Assembly: GCF_031180885.1 (NCBI RefSeq)
Contig: NZ_JAPSLK010000004.1
Location: forward strand, 124,001 to 188,000
Reading direction: 5' to 3'
Source: Saccharothrix sp.
Lineage (GTDB): Bacteria > Actinomycetota > Actinomycetes > Mycobacteriales > Pseudonocardiaceae
DNA: 64,000 nucleotides
Shown here: positions 1 through 9,047 of the stretch, piece after piece
Layout: the number at the start of each line of letters is the position of its first letter
Position numbering within the stretch: the first letter of the stretch is position 1
Notes under the pieces: model-generated
The model's database searches: none
Seen by the model: only the letters and a program-made list of their open reading frames with translations
Told to the model about the DNA's origin: nothing
Program-made: the position numbers and the translations under genes

Positions 1-1022
1 GGTCGATCGTGATGGCGCTGCGGGCTGCCGAAGACGCGTTGGCGGACGCGGGCCTCGAAGTGGGCCGCGACGTGGACCCCTACCGGGTCGCCGTCGTGGT
101 GTCGGGCGTCGGCGGGCTGGACACGCTGGCCGACCAGGCGGTGCGGCGGTCGCGGCAGGGGCGGCTGGGCGTCAGCCCGTTCCTGCTGCCCGGCGTGCTG
201 CCGAACATGGCCGCCGCGCGCACCGCGATCAAGTTCGGCATCCGCGGCTACACCTCGTCGGTCGGCACGGCCTGCGCGGCCGGCGGCCAGTCCATCGGGG
301 AGGCGCTGCGCATCCTGCGCGCCGGCGAGGCGGACGTGGTGGTGTGCGGTTGCTCGGAGGCCCCGCTGTTCCCGACTCTCGTCGACGCTTTCGGCAACGC
401 CTTGGCGCTGGCCAAGGGCTGGCCCGACCCGACGACAGCCAGCCGCCCGTTCGACCGCCGCCGCAACGGCCTGGTGCTCGGCGAGGCCGCGGGCGTGCTG
501 GTGCTGGAACGGCCGGGGTTCGCGCGGGCGCGCGGCGCGTCCGTCCACGCCGACGTGCTGGGCTGGGGCGCGACGACCGACGCCTACCACCCCACCACGC
601 CCCGCCCGGACGGCTCCAGCGCCGCGGCCGGCATGGAGATCGCGCTGCGCGACGCGGGCCTGACCGCCGCGGACGTCGACTACCTCAACGCGCACGGCAC
701 CGCCACCAAAGCCGGTGACGCCGCGGAGGCCAAGGCCATCACGAGCGTGTTCGGCGCCGCCATGCCGCCGGTGAGCTCGACCAAAGGGGTCACCGGGCAC
801 ATGCTCGGCGCGTCCGGCGTGGTGGAGGCGGCCATCGGCATCGCCGCGCTGCGGCACGGGTTGCTGCCCCCGACGCACAACCTGGACGACCCGGACCCGT
901 CGATCGACCTGAACCACATCCGGGACAAGGCCCTCGCCGCGCCCGCGCGCACCGTCATGTCCAACTCGTTCGGCTTCGGCGGCCACAACGTCAGCGTGAT
1001 CCTCGGGCACGCCGATGCGTGA
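1..1022 (+). CDS. Beta-ketoacyl synthase (FabF/KS-alpha type), 5' end outside window
   Basis: This is a thiolase-fold ketosynthase that would condense an acyl thioester with a malonyl-type extender on a carrier protein. The reading frame is open to the left edge, so roughly 70-80 N-terminal residues are missing compared with the usual ~410. The active-site Cys lies in TACAAGG (codon at 273-275). The two catalytic His residues lie in NAHGTATKAGD and KGVTGHMLGASG, and the C-terminal SNSFGFGGHN glycine-rich motif is present. All three catalytic residues are intact, so it looks active rather than a chain-length-factor type. Its end overlaps the next gene by 8 bases, so the two are probably co-transcribed. 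It could be a type II PKS KS-alpha or a specialised FabF; no partner CLF is visible in this window. Confidence 0.85.
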   Translation, partial: SIVMALRAAEDALADAGLEVGRDVDPYRVAVVVSGVGGLDTLADQAVRRSRQGRLGVSPFLLPGVLPNMAAARTAIKFGIRGYTSSVGTACAAGGQSIGEALRILRAGEADVVVCGCSEAPLFPTLVDAFGNALALAKGWPDPTTASRPFDRRRNGLVLGEAAGVLVLERPGFARARGASVHADVLGWGATTDAYHPTTPRPDGSSAAAGMEIALRDAGLTAADVDYLNAHGTATKAGDAAEAKAITSVFGAAMPPVSSTKGVTGHMLGASGVVEAAIGIAALRHGLLPPTHNLDDPDPSIDLNHIRDKALAAPARTVMSNSFGFGGHNVSVILGHADA

Positions 1023-2418
1023 GCGCCGCGTCACCGTCCCGTTCTCCGGACCCGGCGCGGGCACCGCTCCCCTGACGTGGGGCCAGAAGGCGATCATGCG
1101 CGACATGCGCGCGACCGGCTGGCCGCACAACAACAGCGGCGCGCACCCGCTGCCCGAGGGCGTGACCGTCGCCGAGCTGGCGGCCCGGCTGGGCGAGATG
1201 ATGTGCCGCCACCCCGCGCTGCGGATGAGGCTCGGCGTCGGCGACGACGGCGAGCCGTGCCAGGTGGTCGTGGAGTCCGGCGAGATCGACGTCGAGGTGA
1301 CCGCTTTCGACGACGACGTGGACCCCGCCGAGGTCCTGAGGCACAGCCACAAGATCTGGTTCGAGTGGATGATGACCCCGTTCGACGGCCACACCCCGTG
1401 GCTGGTCCGCCTGGCGGTGCTGGAGCACCGCGGCCGGGCGGCGCACCTGGTGTTCGCGGTCAACCACCTCGTCGCCGACGGCACGGGCACGCTGCTGCTG
1501 ATGACCGGCCTGGGCATCGGCGAACTGGCCGACCGCCGGCTGGACCCCGACGCCATCACCGCGCTGGACCTCGCGCGCCGCGAGCAGACCCCCGAGGCGC
1601 GGCGCATCAGCGACGGCGCGATGCGCTACTGGGCGGAACGGCTCCGGGACCTGCCGCGCGCGACCTTCGGGGAGCCGAGGTACCCGGAAGGACGGCTCGG
1701 GCACCGCTACTGGCACGGCCGGTTCAGCTCCTCCGCCGCCCACCTGGGGGTGCTGGCCATCGCCCGCCGCACCCGCACCGACACCGCGCGGGTGCTGCTG
1801 GCCGTGCTGGCCATCGCGATCGGCCGCGCCACCGGCGTCGACCCGCTCACCACCAACGTCATCGTCAGCAACCGGTTCCGGCCCGGCTTCGCCGACGTGA
1901 TCGGCACGCTGAGCCAGAACTCGGTGCTGTCGCTGGACCTGCGCGGCACGGTGGACGAGGTGGTGGCGCGGACCCGGCACGCGGCGACGGCCGCGTGGAT
2001 GCGCGCGTACTACGACCCCGACCAGCTCGACCGGCTGATCGCCTCCCTCGACGCCGAGCGCGGCCACCCGGCCGCGGTCACCTGCCGCATCAGCGACCTG
2101 AGGTTCAGCACCCGCCCGGACGCCGAGGAGCTGGCCGACGGCGACCCGGTCACCGAGGAGCAGGTGCGGGCCGAACTGCCCCGGACGTTCCTGTCCTGGG
2201 ACGGCCACCTCGACGCGATGCCCGACCAGCTCTTCATCAGCGTCGAGGACCGCCCCGGCACGGTCCACCTCCAGATGGTGTTCGACATGGCCGTGCTCAC
2301 CACCGACCAGGTGGAGACGATGCTCCACGCGGTCGAGGAGGTGGCGGTGGAAGCCGCGTTCGACCCGACGGCGCCCGCTATCGGTCCCACGTCACCGGCA
2401 GCTCCTCGAAGCTCCTGA
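1015..2418 (+). CDS. Freestanding condensation-domain protein with intact catalytic His
   Basis: The 467-residue protein resembles NRPS condensation / acyltransferase (chloramphenicol-acetyltransferase fold) enzymes, which join carrier-bound acyl groups to amines or alcohols. The HHxxxDG motif appears as NHLVADG (residues 150-156): the first His is Asn but the catalytic second His (H151) is kept. A later SVEDRPGTVHLQMVFD stretch fits the C-terminal half of the fold. It starts inside the end of the ketosynthase gene and its 3' end overlaps the convergent P450 gene by 41 bases. Because the modular C domain at 22818-25439 has lost its catalytic His, this protein is a candidate to supply condensation in trans. 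Acyl transfer to a sugar or terpene hydroxyl is the main alternative. Confidence 0.75.
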   Translation: MRERRVTVPFSGPGAGTAPLTWGQKAIMRDMRATGWPHNNSGAHPLPEGVTVAELAARLGEMMCRHPALRMRLGVGDDGEPCQVVVESGEIDVEVTAFDDDVDPAEVLRHSHKIWFEWMMTPFDGHTPWLVRLAVLEHRGRAAHLVFAVNHLVADGTGTLLLMTGLGIGELADRRLDPDAITALDLARREQTPEARRISDGAMRYWAERLRDLPRATFGEPRYPEGRLGHRYWHGRFSSSAAHLGVLAIARRTRTDTARVLLAVLAIAIGRATGVDPLTTNVIVSNRFRPGFADVIGTLSQNSVLSLDLRGTVDEVVARTRHAATAAWMRAYYDPDQLDRLIASLDAERGHPAAVTCRISDLRFSTRPDAEELADGDPVTEEQVRAELPRTFLSWDGHLDAMPDQLFISVEDRPGTVHLQMVFDMAVLTTDQVETMLHAVEEVAVEAAFDPTAPAIGPTSPAAPRSS

Positions 2419-3562
2419 CCACCAGGCCGGGCTTGAGGCGCAGCTCCGACTCCGGCACGGCCAGGCGGAGGTTGGGCAGCCGGCGCAGCAGGCCGCCCAG
2501 CGCCTCCTGGAGTTCCATGCGGGCCAGGGGAGCGCCGATGCAGTGGTGCGGGCCGGCGCCGTACCCGATGTGCGGGTTGGGGGAGCGGGCCAGGTCGAGC
2601 CGGTCGGCGTCCGGGAACACCGACTCGTCGCGGTTGGCCGACACCACGGCGGGCAGCACGACCGAGCCCGCCGGCACCCGGACGCCGCCCAGGTCGACGT
2701 CTTCGAGGGTGACCCGGGGCATCAGGATGCCGCTCTCGCCGAGCTGGATGTAGCGGGTCAGCTCCTCCACGGCCACCGCGACGGCGTGCGGGTCGTCGCC
2801 GCGCAGGGCGGCGAGCTGGTCGAGGTGGCTGGACAGGACGGTGACGAACAGGTTGATCTGGTTGGTGGTCGACTCGTGGCCGCCGGCGAGCAGCCCGGCG
2901 GTGACGGAGACGAGTTCCCGCTCCGACAGCGAGTCCTCCCGGTCCCACGCGGCGACCAAGGCGCTCATCAGGTCGTCGCCGGGGTTCCCGCGCCGCTTCT
3001 CGATCAGCTCGCCGAACGCGGCCAGCGCGGCGCGCGGCGGGCCCGGGTCGGCCCGCCAGTCGCCGACCAGCGCGTCCGACCACTCCTTGACCCGGTCCTG
3101 GTCCTCGTCGGCCACGCCGAACAGCCCGCTGATCACGGCGATGGGCAGCGGCGCGGACACGTGCGCGCTCAGGTCCGCCCCGGGACCGGCCGCCACGAGG
3201 CGGTCGATCATGCCGTCCACGAGCCGGGCCACCATCGCGCGCATGTCCTCGACGCGGCGTGCGGTGAACGCGCTGCCGACCACGCGGCGGACCTTGGTGT
3301 GCAGCGGCGGGTCCATGCCCAGCAGCGAGTCGTCGGCCAGCGATCCCAGCTCCCACTCCGGGCCCTTCGGCCCGGTGGCCGCCGCGCGGCTGAACCTGGG
3401 GTCGCTGAAGACCTTGCGGACGTCCGCGTGCCGGGTCGCGAGGTAGGCGAGGGTGCCGTCGGGCAGTTCCACCCGCGGCACCGGGTCCTCGGCGCGCAGG
3501 CGCGCGTACTCCGGCGACGGGTGGTGCAGTGACGGCGAGGGCGGGAGCGGGAAGCGGATCAC
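2378..3562 (-). CDS. Cytochrome P450 (first of two)
   Basis: The 394-residue protein is a soluble bacterial class I P450 of usual length, expected to hydroxylate the cluster product using ferredoxin electrons. The I-helix reads AGGHESTT, the K-helix ExxR is EELTR, and the haem loop is GYGAGPHHCIG with Tyr in place of the first Phe of the consensus. The GTG start at 3562 overlaps the stop of the glycosyltransferase gene as GTGA, so the two are translationally coupled, with the glycosyltransferase first. The 3' end overlaps the convergent condensation gene by 41 bases, leaving no room for a terminator. No ferredoxin gene is present nearby. Confidence 0.9.
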   Translation of the reverse strand: MIRFPLPPSPSLHHPSPEYARLRAEDPVPRVELPDGTLAYLATRHADVRKVFSDPRFSRAAATGPKGPEWELGSLADDSLLGMDPPLHTKVRRVVGSAFTARRVEDMRAMVARLVDGMIDRLVAAGPGADLSAHVSAPLPIAVISGLFGVADEDQDRVKEWSDALVGDWRADPGPPRAALAAFGELIEKRRGNPGDDLMSALVAAWDREDSLSERELVSVTAGLLAGGHESTTNQINLFVTVLSSHLDQLAALRGDDPHAVAVAVEELTRYIQLGESGILMPRVTLEDVDLGGVRVPAGSVVLPAVVSANRDESVFPDADRLDLARSPNPHIGYGAGPHHCIGAPLARMELQEALGGLLRRLPNLRLAVPESELRLKPGLVVRSFEELPVTWDR

Positions 3563-4725
3563 GGGCGGGCCCCTTCGGCGTAGGCGACGAGCTGGTCGAC
3601 CACCTGGGCGGGGGTGGGCATGGCGTGGATGCGGTCGCGTAGCAGTTCCGCGGCCTCGCGCCACGGCCCGCCGTCCATCAGCGCGGCGACGCTGTCGCGC
3701 ACCGACGCGATGTCGGGCTCCTCCAGCACCAGGCCCGCGCCGGACAGCAGCAGGCGTTCGGCGTTGAAGTGCTCGTCGCCGACCTGCGGCAGGACCAGTT
3801 GCGGCACACCGCAAACGAGCGCGGTCATCATCGTGCCCGCACCGCCGTGCTGGACGAACGCCGCGCTGCCGGGCAGCACCAGGCGCAGCGCGAGGGGCGT
3901 GTCGGCCACCCGCACGGTGTCGGGCAACGGGGGCAGCGCGTCGCGGTGGGCCTTGGCCACGGCGACGACCACGTCCGCGCCCAGGTCCGCCACGGCGCGG
4001 ACGACGTCCGCGAGGTCGGCCCGCTCGGACAGTCCCGGCCCGGCGACCGTGCCGCCGGTGACGCACACGCGCGGGCGGCTCGGCGGTTCGTGCAGCCACG
4101 GCGGGAGGACGTGGGTGCCGTTGTAGGGCAGGTAGCGCATCGGCAGGCTCGGCACGGGCAGCGGCACCTGGAGCGGCGCGGGCACCGGGTCGATCATCAG
4201 GCCGCCCGCCACGCGCACGTCCGACGACGTGATCCCGAAGCGCCGTGCCAATGGACCGAAGACGCCCTCGTGGTCCCACGCGAGCGTGGAGCCGTGATCG
4301 GGTCCCCACAGGACCTGCGCGCCGGGCACGTCCAGCACCGCCGCCGCCACGGCCGCCGCGAGGTTGAACGGCTCCCACAGGACCAGGTCCGGCCGGAAGG
4401 ACCGTCCGAACGCGACCAGGTCGTCCACCCAGGCGTCGGCCATGTGGACCACACCTCCGTCCGGGGTGATCGCCGGACCGTCCGGATCGGGCCTGCCGTC
4501 GCCGGTGCTGCCACCGATTTTGCCGATCCGGTCGGTGAACACGGCCTCGAAGTCCAGGTTCGGTCCGAGCGGCACGGCGACCAGGCCGGCCTCGTCCACG
4601 ACCGGCGCGAGCCCCGGCTGCGTGGCCACCAGCACCTCGTGCCCGGCGGTCTGCAACGCCCACGCCACCGGCACCAGGCAGTAGAAGTGCGAACGCCAGC
4701 CCCACGTCGAGATCAGAATGCGCAC
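3559..4725 (-). CDS. GT1-family (macrolide-type) glycosyltransferase
   Basis: The 388-residue protein has the two-domain GT-B fold of natural-product glycosyltransferases and should move an activated sugar to the aglycone. The N-terminus (ILISTWGWRSHFYCLVPVAWAL) is the acceptor-domain start seen in EryCIII/DesVII-like enzymes. The donor-binding signature QHGGAGTMMTALVCGVPQLVLP lies near residue 305. The GTG start at 4725 has no Shine-Dalgarno sequence but a promoter-like TACCAT box ends five bases before it, which suggests a leaderless mRNA. The sugar is unknown: only one sugar-type aminotransferase lies in the window, so donor-sugar genes probably lie to the left or elsewhere. Confidence 0.9.
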   Translation of the reverse strand: MRILISTWGWRSHFYCLVPVAWALQTAGHEVLVATQPGLAPVVDEAGLVAVPLGPNLDFEAVFTDRIGKIGGSTGDGRPDPDGPAITPDGGVVHMADAWVDDLVAFGRSFRPDLVLWEPFNLAAAVAAAVLDVPGAQVLWGPDHGSTLAWDHEGVFGPLARRFGITSSDVRVAGGLMIDPVPAPLQVPLPVPSLPMRYLPYNGTHVLPPWLHEPPSRPRVCVTGGTVAGPGLSERADLADVVRAVADLGADVVVAVAKAHRDALPPLPDTVRVADTPLALRLVLPGSAAFVQHGGAGTMMTALVCGVPQLVLPQVGDEHFNAERLLLSGAGLVLEEPDIASVRDSVAALMDGGPWREAAELLRDRIHAMPTPAQVVDQLVAYAEGARP

Positions 4726-4800
4726 CCGGCATGGTAACCCGCGCGGAGGGCGTGCGGAATCCGTTGACGCAGAGGGGTTTCGGGCGCAGTGTTATCCGCC
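4726..4800. promoter_or_regulatory. Divergent leaderless-type promoters between glycosyltransferase and P450
   Basis: On the plus strand TTGACG (4764-4769), a 17-base spacer and CAGTGT (4787-4792) precede a GTG at 4801 by eight bases. On the minus strand TTCCGC (4759-4754), a 17-base spacer and TACCAT (4736-4731) precede the GTG at 4725 by five bases. Neither gene shows a Shine-Dalgarno sequence at a normal distance. The boxes are read by eye. The plus-strand promoter is the stronger match. Confidence 0.45.
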
Positions 4801-5970
4801 GTGGCCGTCGTACCCGAACTGCGCCAGTACCCCTTCGAGCCGTTCACCGGCGAGCTGTCGCCGGAACTGCTCGGCATGATCGAGACCGACCCGGTGAGCC
4901 GGGTGCTGCTGCCCGACGGGGAGCCCGCGTGGCTCGTGCTGGACTACGCCGGGTGCGTCAAGGTGTTGGGCGACCCAAGGTTCAGCCGGGTGCTGCACCG
5001 GCCGCCGCCGGACCAGCCGCCGCTGCGCGACCTCAACCAGGACGGCGCGGCGCACGCGGCGGTGCGCCGGGTGGGCAGCCGCGCGTTCGGCGGTCGCCGC
5101 ATGGCGCACTACCGGCCGCGCGTGCAGGTCCTGGTGGACGAGCTGGTGGACGCGATGATCGCCGGACCGCGGCCCGCCGACCTGATCAGCGGCCTCGTCG
5201 CGCCCCTGCCGCTGCTGGTGATCTGCGAGGTGATCGGTGTCCCGGCCGCCGACCGCGAGCAGTTCTACGGCTGGCTCGCGGGCCTGAACTCGGTGGTGGA
5301 CTACAACTCCGCGGAGGCCGCGAAGTCGCTGTGGGTCTACCTGGCGGGGCAGTTGGCCGCCAAGCGGGTCGAGCCCGGCGACGACCTGCTGTCGGTGTGG
5401 CTGGAGGGCGGCGACGACCACGGCCTGTCCGACGAGGAGATCATCGTGCTGGCCATGGGATTGCTGCGCGGCGGCCTGGAGGTCGGCTCGACGGCCGCGG
5501 GCGTCCGGGTGCTGTTCCAGCACCCGGAGCAGATGGCGGAGCTGGTGCGGTCACCGGAGAAGATCCCCGCCGCGGTGGACGAGATACTGCGGTACACCGC
5601 AGTCAGCAGCATGTTCCGCGTGCAGGTCGTCACCGAGGACGTGACCGTCGGCGACGTCGCGATGCGCGCCGGGGACCGCGTCATGGCCGTGCCGTGGGTG
5701 GCCAACCGCGATCCCCGGATCTTCAGCGACCCCAACGTGTTCGACATCGACCGCGTGCCCCGCACGGCGCACCTGGCCTTCGGTTACGGGCCGCACTTCT
5801 GCCTGGGCACGGCCCTGGCCCGAATGGAGGTCGAACTGTCCATCGCGACGCTGCTGCGCCGCCTGCCGGGGCTCGCGCCCGCGATCCCGGTCGAGGAGCT
5901 GCCGTGGCGCCACGACCGGATCAACGGGGGCATCGCGGAGTTCCCGGTGGTGTGGCGGGAGGATCAGTAG
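4801..5970 (+). CDS. Cytochrome P450 (second) lacking the I-helix Thr
   Basis: This 389-residue P450 has the ExxR helix (EILRY) and a complete haem loop ([10 protein letters not shown]). In the I-helix the usual AGxET is GGLEV, so the conserved Thr of the acid-alcohol pair is Val. In other P450s that change goes with substrate-assisted oxygen activation or unusual chemistry. An in-frame GTG at 4789 would add four residues, including a TTA codon that falls on the putative -10 box; the GTG at 4801 is preferred because a promoter ends eight bases before it. The gene is monocistronic and its end overlaps the convergent dioxygenase gene by seven bases. Its substrate is inferred only from cluster membership. 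Confidence 0.88.
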   Translation: MAVVPELRQYPFEPFTGELSPELLGMIETDPVSRVLLPDGEPAWLVLDYAGCVKVLGDPRFSRVLHRPPPDQPPLRDLNQDGAAHAAVRRVGSRAFGGRRMAHYRPRVQVLVDELVDAMIAGPRPADLISGLVAPLPLLVICEVIGVPAADREQFYGWLAGLNSVVDYNSAEAAKSLWVYLAGQLAAKRVEPGDDLLSVWLEGGDDHGLSDEEIIVLAMGLLRGGLEVGSTAAGVRVLFQHPEQMAELVRSPEKIPAAVDEILRYTAVSSMFRVQVVTEDVTVGDVAMRAGDRVMAVPWVANRDPRIFSDPNVFDIDRVPRTAHLAFGYGPHFCLGTALARMEVELSIATLLRRLPGLAPAIPVEELPWRHDRINGGIAEFPVVWREDQ

Positions 5971-6827
5971 CCTTCCACCGCGTTGACCCGATCGGGCCAG
6001 TACCGCTCGCCCGGCGCGGGCTGGTAGTGCTCCCAGCGCGGCGGGTTGCCCGTCGGCACGTCGCCCAGCACCGTGATGCGCTGCCCCCGGCGGCGTTCGC
6101 GGTAGTCGTTGACGGCGTAGTGCTGCGTCACCCGGTTGTCCCACATGGCCACGTCGCCGGGCTGCCAGCGGAAGCGGCAGGTGAACTGCGGACCCTCGGA
6201 GAACCGGAACAGGTACTCCAGCAGGGCATCGCTCTCGTTGCGCGACAACTGGGGGATGTGCGAGGTGAACAGGCGGTTGAGGTAGAGCGAGCGACGACCG
6301 GTCTCCGGGTGCACGCGCACCACCGGGTGCTCGGCGCGGCTGGAGAACTCGTCGCCCACGCGGATGGTGTGGATCGCGGTCAGGCCGTCCACCAGGTCGC
6401 GCAACGGGGCCGACAGCGACTCGTACACCAGGCACTGGTTGGTCCACATGGTGTCGCCGCCGCTGGGCGGCAGCTCGATCAGGTGCAGCACCGACGCGAT
6501 CGGCGGACTCTCGTGGAAGGTCATGTCCGTGTGCCACACGTCGACCTTCGCGCCGTCCTCCGAGTCGATGACGACGATCTCCGGGTGGCCCTCCAGCCGC
6601 GGCAGGTACGGGTGCAGCTCCACCTCGCCGAAGCGGCGCCCGAAGTCGATGTGCGCCTGCGGCGTCAAGTTCTCCTGACCGCGCAGGAACACCACCTGGT
6701 GACGCAGCAGCCGATCACGGATCAGGTCGAACTGGTCGTCGGTCAACGTGTTCAGGTCGATGCCGCTGATCTCCGCGCCGAGGGCGCCGGACACCAGCCG
6801 GATTTCCGGGGCGGTCACACTCGTCAT
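5964..6827 (-). CDS. TauD/TfdA-family Fe(II)/2-oxoglutarate dioxygenase
   Basis: The 287-residue enzyme belongs to the taurine-dioxygenase family, which hydroxylates or desaturates unactivated carbons using Fe(II), O2 and 2-oxoglutarate. The first half of the iron triad is in [10 protein letters not shown] (His and Asp). The distal His is in [12 protein letters not shown], followed by the 2-oxoglutarate-binding Arg in GQRITVLGD. Length is normal for the family. The ATG at 6827 lies six bases downstream of a CAGAAT box, which suggests a leaderless mRNA. A further in-frame start at 6863 would sit upstream of that promoter and is less likely. It is probably a tailoring enzyme for the terpenoid or the glycosylated product. 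Confidence 0.9.
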   Translation of the reverse strand: MTSVTAPEIRLVSGALGAEISGIDLNTLTDDQFDLIRDRLLRHQVVFLRGQENLTPQAHIDFGRRFGEVELHPYLPRLEGHPEIVVIDSEDGAKVDVWHTDMTFHESPPIASVLHLIELPPSGGDTMWTNQCLVYESLSAPLRDLVDGLTAIHTIRVGDEFSSRAEHPVVRVHPETGRRSLYLNRLFTSHIPQLSRNESDALLEYLFRFSEGPQFTCRFRWQPGDVAMWDNRVTQHYAVNDYRERRRGQRITVLGDVPTGNPPRWEHYQPAPGERYWPDRVNAVEGY

Positions 6828-6901
6828 CGGGCCATTCTGTGCCACCGAAGGACATTGGTCCACGGGTTGACTGCGGTGGTGCGGTTCGGGACGCTGCGCC
6901 G
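6828..6901. promoter_or_regulatory. Back-to-back leaderless promoters for dioxygenase and methyltransferase
   Basis: Minus strand: TGGACC (6862-6857), 17-base spacer, CAGAAT (6839-6834), six bases, then ATG at 6827. Plus strand: TTGACT (6867-6872), 17-base spacer, GACGCT (6890-6895), six bases, then ATG at 6902. The two -35 boxes are only four bases apart, so the two polymerases should compete for this 74-base gap. No Shine-Dalgarno sequence precedes either start. Confidence 0.5.
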
Positions 6902-7915
6902 ATGGCGCCCGAGAACGCAGGGGAGCGCTTGGACGCGCTCACCGACCTGGTCACCCCGATGGCCGTGCGCACGGCGGTCACGCTCCGCGTGCCCGACCTG
7001 ATCGCCGCCGGCACCACCGACTTGAACGAGCTGGCGCGGCGCTGCGGCGCCGACCGCGACGCGCTGGGCCGGTTGTTGCGCCACCTGGTCCACCGCGAGG
7101 TGTTCGCGGAGGTCTCCCCGGACGTGTTCGCGTTGACCGGATTGGGCGAACTGCTCCGCGACCGCGGCGACACCGGCTACGGCACGAGGTTCGACCTGGA
7201 CGCCTTCCCGGCGCGGATGGACCTGGCCGCGCTGGGCCTGCCGCACGCGGTGCGCACGGGCGAACCGGGCTACGCGTCGGTGCACGGCCGCGACTTCTGG
7301 TCCGATCTGGACGCGACCCCGGAGTACCGCGCGCACTTCGACCGGCTGATGGCAGGCCTCCAGGCGTTCACCGCGCCGCAGGTGGCCAGGCTCTACCCGT
7401 GGCCGGAGGTGGGGCTGGTGGCCGACGTCGGCGGCGGGTCGGGCGCGCTGCTGGCCGAACTGCTGGCCGCGCACGGGCACCTGCGGGGGGTGCTGGTGGA
7501 CCGGGCCGAGCCGGTGGCCACGGCGGCGGCGCGGTTCGCCGAGAACGGCCTGGGCGAACGAGTCGAGACGGTCGAGGGCGACTTCTTCCAGCCGCTGCCC
7601 GCGGGCGCGGACGTCTACGTCGTCTCGCGCGTGCTGACCGACTGGAACGACGCCTGCGCCGCGACGATCCTGCGCCGTTGCGCCGAAGCGGCCGGCCCGG
7701 ACGGACGGGTGCTCGTGGTCGAGGTGCTGCCCACCGAGCCGCACGTGCCGCACCTGTCGCCGTTCGACCTCCGGATGCTGGTGGAGGTGGGCGGCCGGGA
7801 GCGCGACCGCGCGGCGCACGACGCGCTCGCCGCCTCGGTCGGACTGGCGCCCGCGCGGACGTTCGCGGGCTCAGATGGCTTGGCGCTCATGGAGTTCCGG
7901 GCGGTGTTGCGCTGA
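6902..7915 (+). CDS. SAM-dependent O-methyltransferase (plant COMT-like type 2)
   Basis: The 337-residue protein has an N-terminal winged-helix dimerisation domain ([17 protein letters not shown] and the region after it) and a C-terminal Rossmann SAM-binding domain with the glycine motif [12 protein letters not shown] around residue 178. The later [16 protein letters not shown] stretch, in the position of the family's H-D-W-x-D element, shows Thr in place of the usual catalytic His, although the fold is clearly present. Natural-product members of this family methylate hydroxyl groups of aromatic or polyketide compounds. The start at 6902 lies six bases after a promoter-like box. The acceptor could be a phenol or a hydroxyl made by the neighbouring oxygenases. 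Confidence 0.88.
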   Translation: MAPENAGERLDALTDLVTPMAVRTAVTLRVPDLIAAGTTDLNELARRCGADRDALGRLLRHLVHREVFAEVSPDVFALTGLGELLRDRGDTGYGTRFDLDAFPARMDLAALGLPHAVRTGEPGYASVHGRDFWSDLDATPEYRAHFDRLMAGLQAFTAPQVARLYPWPEVGLVADVGGGSGALLAELLAAHGHLRGVLVDRAEPVATAAARFAENGLGERVETVEGDFFQPLPAGADVYVVSRVLTDWNDACAATILRRCAEAAGPDGRVLVVEVLPTEPHVPHLSPFDLRMLVEVGGRERDRAAHDALAASVGLAPARTFAGSDGLALMEFRAVLR

Positions 7916-7923
7916 TCGCCCTC

Positions 7924-7997
7924 TTGCCGGAGGGATTCTCCGCGCCTTACCGTCACGCTGAGCGTCAAACCTGTCGCCTGTCGAAGGGCGGACGCGC
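7924..7997 (+). promoter_or_regulatory. Promoter and leader of the terpenoid operon
   Basis: TTGCCG (7924-7929), an 18-base spacer and TACCGT (7948-7953) form a sigma-70-like promoter. Transcription would begin near 7960, giving a leader of about 38 bases that ends in a Shine-Dalgarno sequence (GAAGGGCGGA) nine bases before the ATG at 7998. This differs from the leaderless pattern seen at most other starts in the window, so the terpenoid operon may be translated under different rules. Confidence 0.45.
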
Positions 7998-9017
7998 ATG
8001 ACCGTTTCCGACTCACCGCAGTATCGGACTTTCCTCGACGGTCTGGCCCGCAGCGAGTCGGGACGGCTCCTCCAGGAGGAGTTGCGCCGCCGTTGGCCGG
8101 AGACGACCGACGAACTGGCTTCCATGGCGCGGTTCGCCCTGGTGCCGGCGGGGAAGCTGCTGCGCCCGCTGATGGCGCTGCACGCCGCGCAGGCCGTCGG
8201 CGGCGACCCGCTGCGCGTCACCACGGCCGTGCTGGCGCTGGAGTACGTCCACACCGCGACCCTCGTGCACGACGACATCATCGACGGCGACGACCTGCGC
8301 CGCGGGCGGCCGTCGGTGCACGCCGCCTTCGGAGTCCCGAACGCGATCGTCACCGGTGACGGCCTGATCTTCAGCGCCTTCGAGTCCCTTGTGGACGAAC
8401 CGTGGCCGGCCTCGCCCGCGCGCGTGGTGGCCGCGGTCGGCGAGCTGGCCGAGGTCGGCCGCGACCTGTGCCGCGGCCAGGTGCTGGAGTCGCGCCTCGT
8501 CGGCGACCCGGAGGAGGGCGCGCGCTGGTACGAGGAGATGGTGCGCCTCAAGACCGGCGCGCTGTTCCGGGCCGCCTGCTACATCGGGGCGACGCTGGGC
8601 GGCGCGGGCGCGGACACCGGCACGATGCTGGCCTCCTACGGCGAGCACGTCGGCATCGCCTTCCAGATCCGCGACGACCTGCTGGCCTTCGTCGCCACGC
8701 CCGAGCAGACCGGCAAGCCCGGTGACAGCGACCTGCTCAACGGACGGCCCACGCTGCCGGTGCTGCTGGCCTACGAGGCGGCCGACGAGGCCGATCGGCG
8801 GGCGCTGCGGGAGGTCCTGGGCCGCCGCGCCGCCGGGGAGGGTGACGTGCAGTGGGTCCGGGACCTGGTGGCGGCCTCCGGCGCGGTGGAGAGCGCACAC
8901 CGGCGGATGGTGTCGCATGTGGAGTCGGCGCTGGCCGGGCTGGCGGGGTTGTCGCCGTCGCCGCACGCGACCGCGCTGGTCGACATCGCGCGCTGGACCA
9001 CGAGCGGGGCGCGGTGA
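7998..9017 (+). CDS. Polyprenyl diphosphate synthase (GGPP/FPP synthase type)
   Basis: The 339-residue all-trans isoprenyl diphosphate synthase would make the prenyl chain for the cluster. The first aspartate-rich motif is DDIIDGDD within LVHDDIIDGDDLRRGRPS. The second region is IRDDLLAF, where the last Asp of DDxxD is Ala, a substitution seen in actinobacterial homologues that still work. The GKPGDSDL loop and the RPTLPVLLAYE helix are conserved. Chain length (C15, C20 or more) cannot be read safely from sequence. It is the first gene of an operon with the UbiA-type enzyme, cyclase and monooxygenase, so geranylgeranyl or farnesyl diphosphate is the likely product. Confidence 0.9.
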   Translation: MTVSDSPQYRTFLDGLARSESGRLLQEELRRRWPETTDELASMARFALVPAGKLLRPLMALHAAQAVGGDPLRVTTAVLALEYVHTATLVHDDIIDGDDLRRGRPSVHAAFGVPNAIVTGDGLIFSAFESLVDEPWPASPARVVAAVGELAEVGRDLCRGQVLESRLVGDPEEGARWYEEMVRLKTGALFRAACYIGATLGGAGADTGTMLASYGEHVGIAFQIRDDLLAFVATPEQTGKPGDSDLLNGRPTLPVLLAYEAADEADRRALREVLGRRAAGEGDVQWVRDLVAASGAVESAHRRMVSHVESALAGLAGLSPSPHATALVDIARWTTSGAR

Positions 9018-9047
9018 GCGCACCGCCGGACGGCCGGGGGTGAGGAC

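Noticed and set aside
991..2328. Long minus-strand reading frame opposite the condensation gene
   Set aside because: Its translation is Arg/Gly/Val-rich with no family motifs. It is the usual antisense shadow of a high-GC gene, as are most other long overlapping frames in the window.
4789..4800. Upstream GTG start of the second P450, which would include a TTA codon and suggest bldA control
   Set aside because: The extra codons overlap the putative -10 box and add nothing conserved, so the GTG at 4801 is preferred; the TTA is probably not translated.
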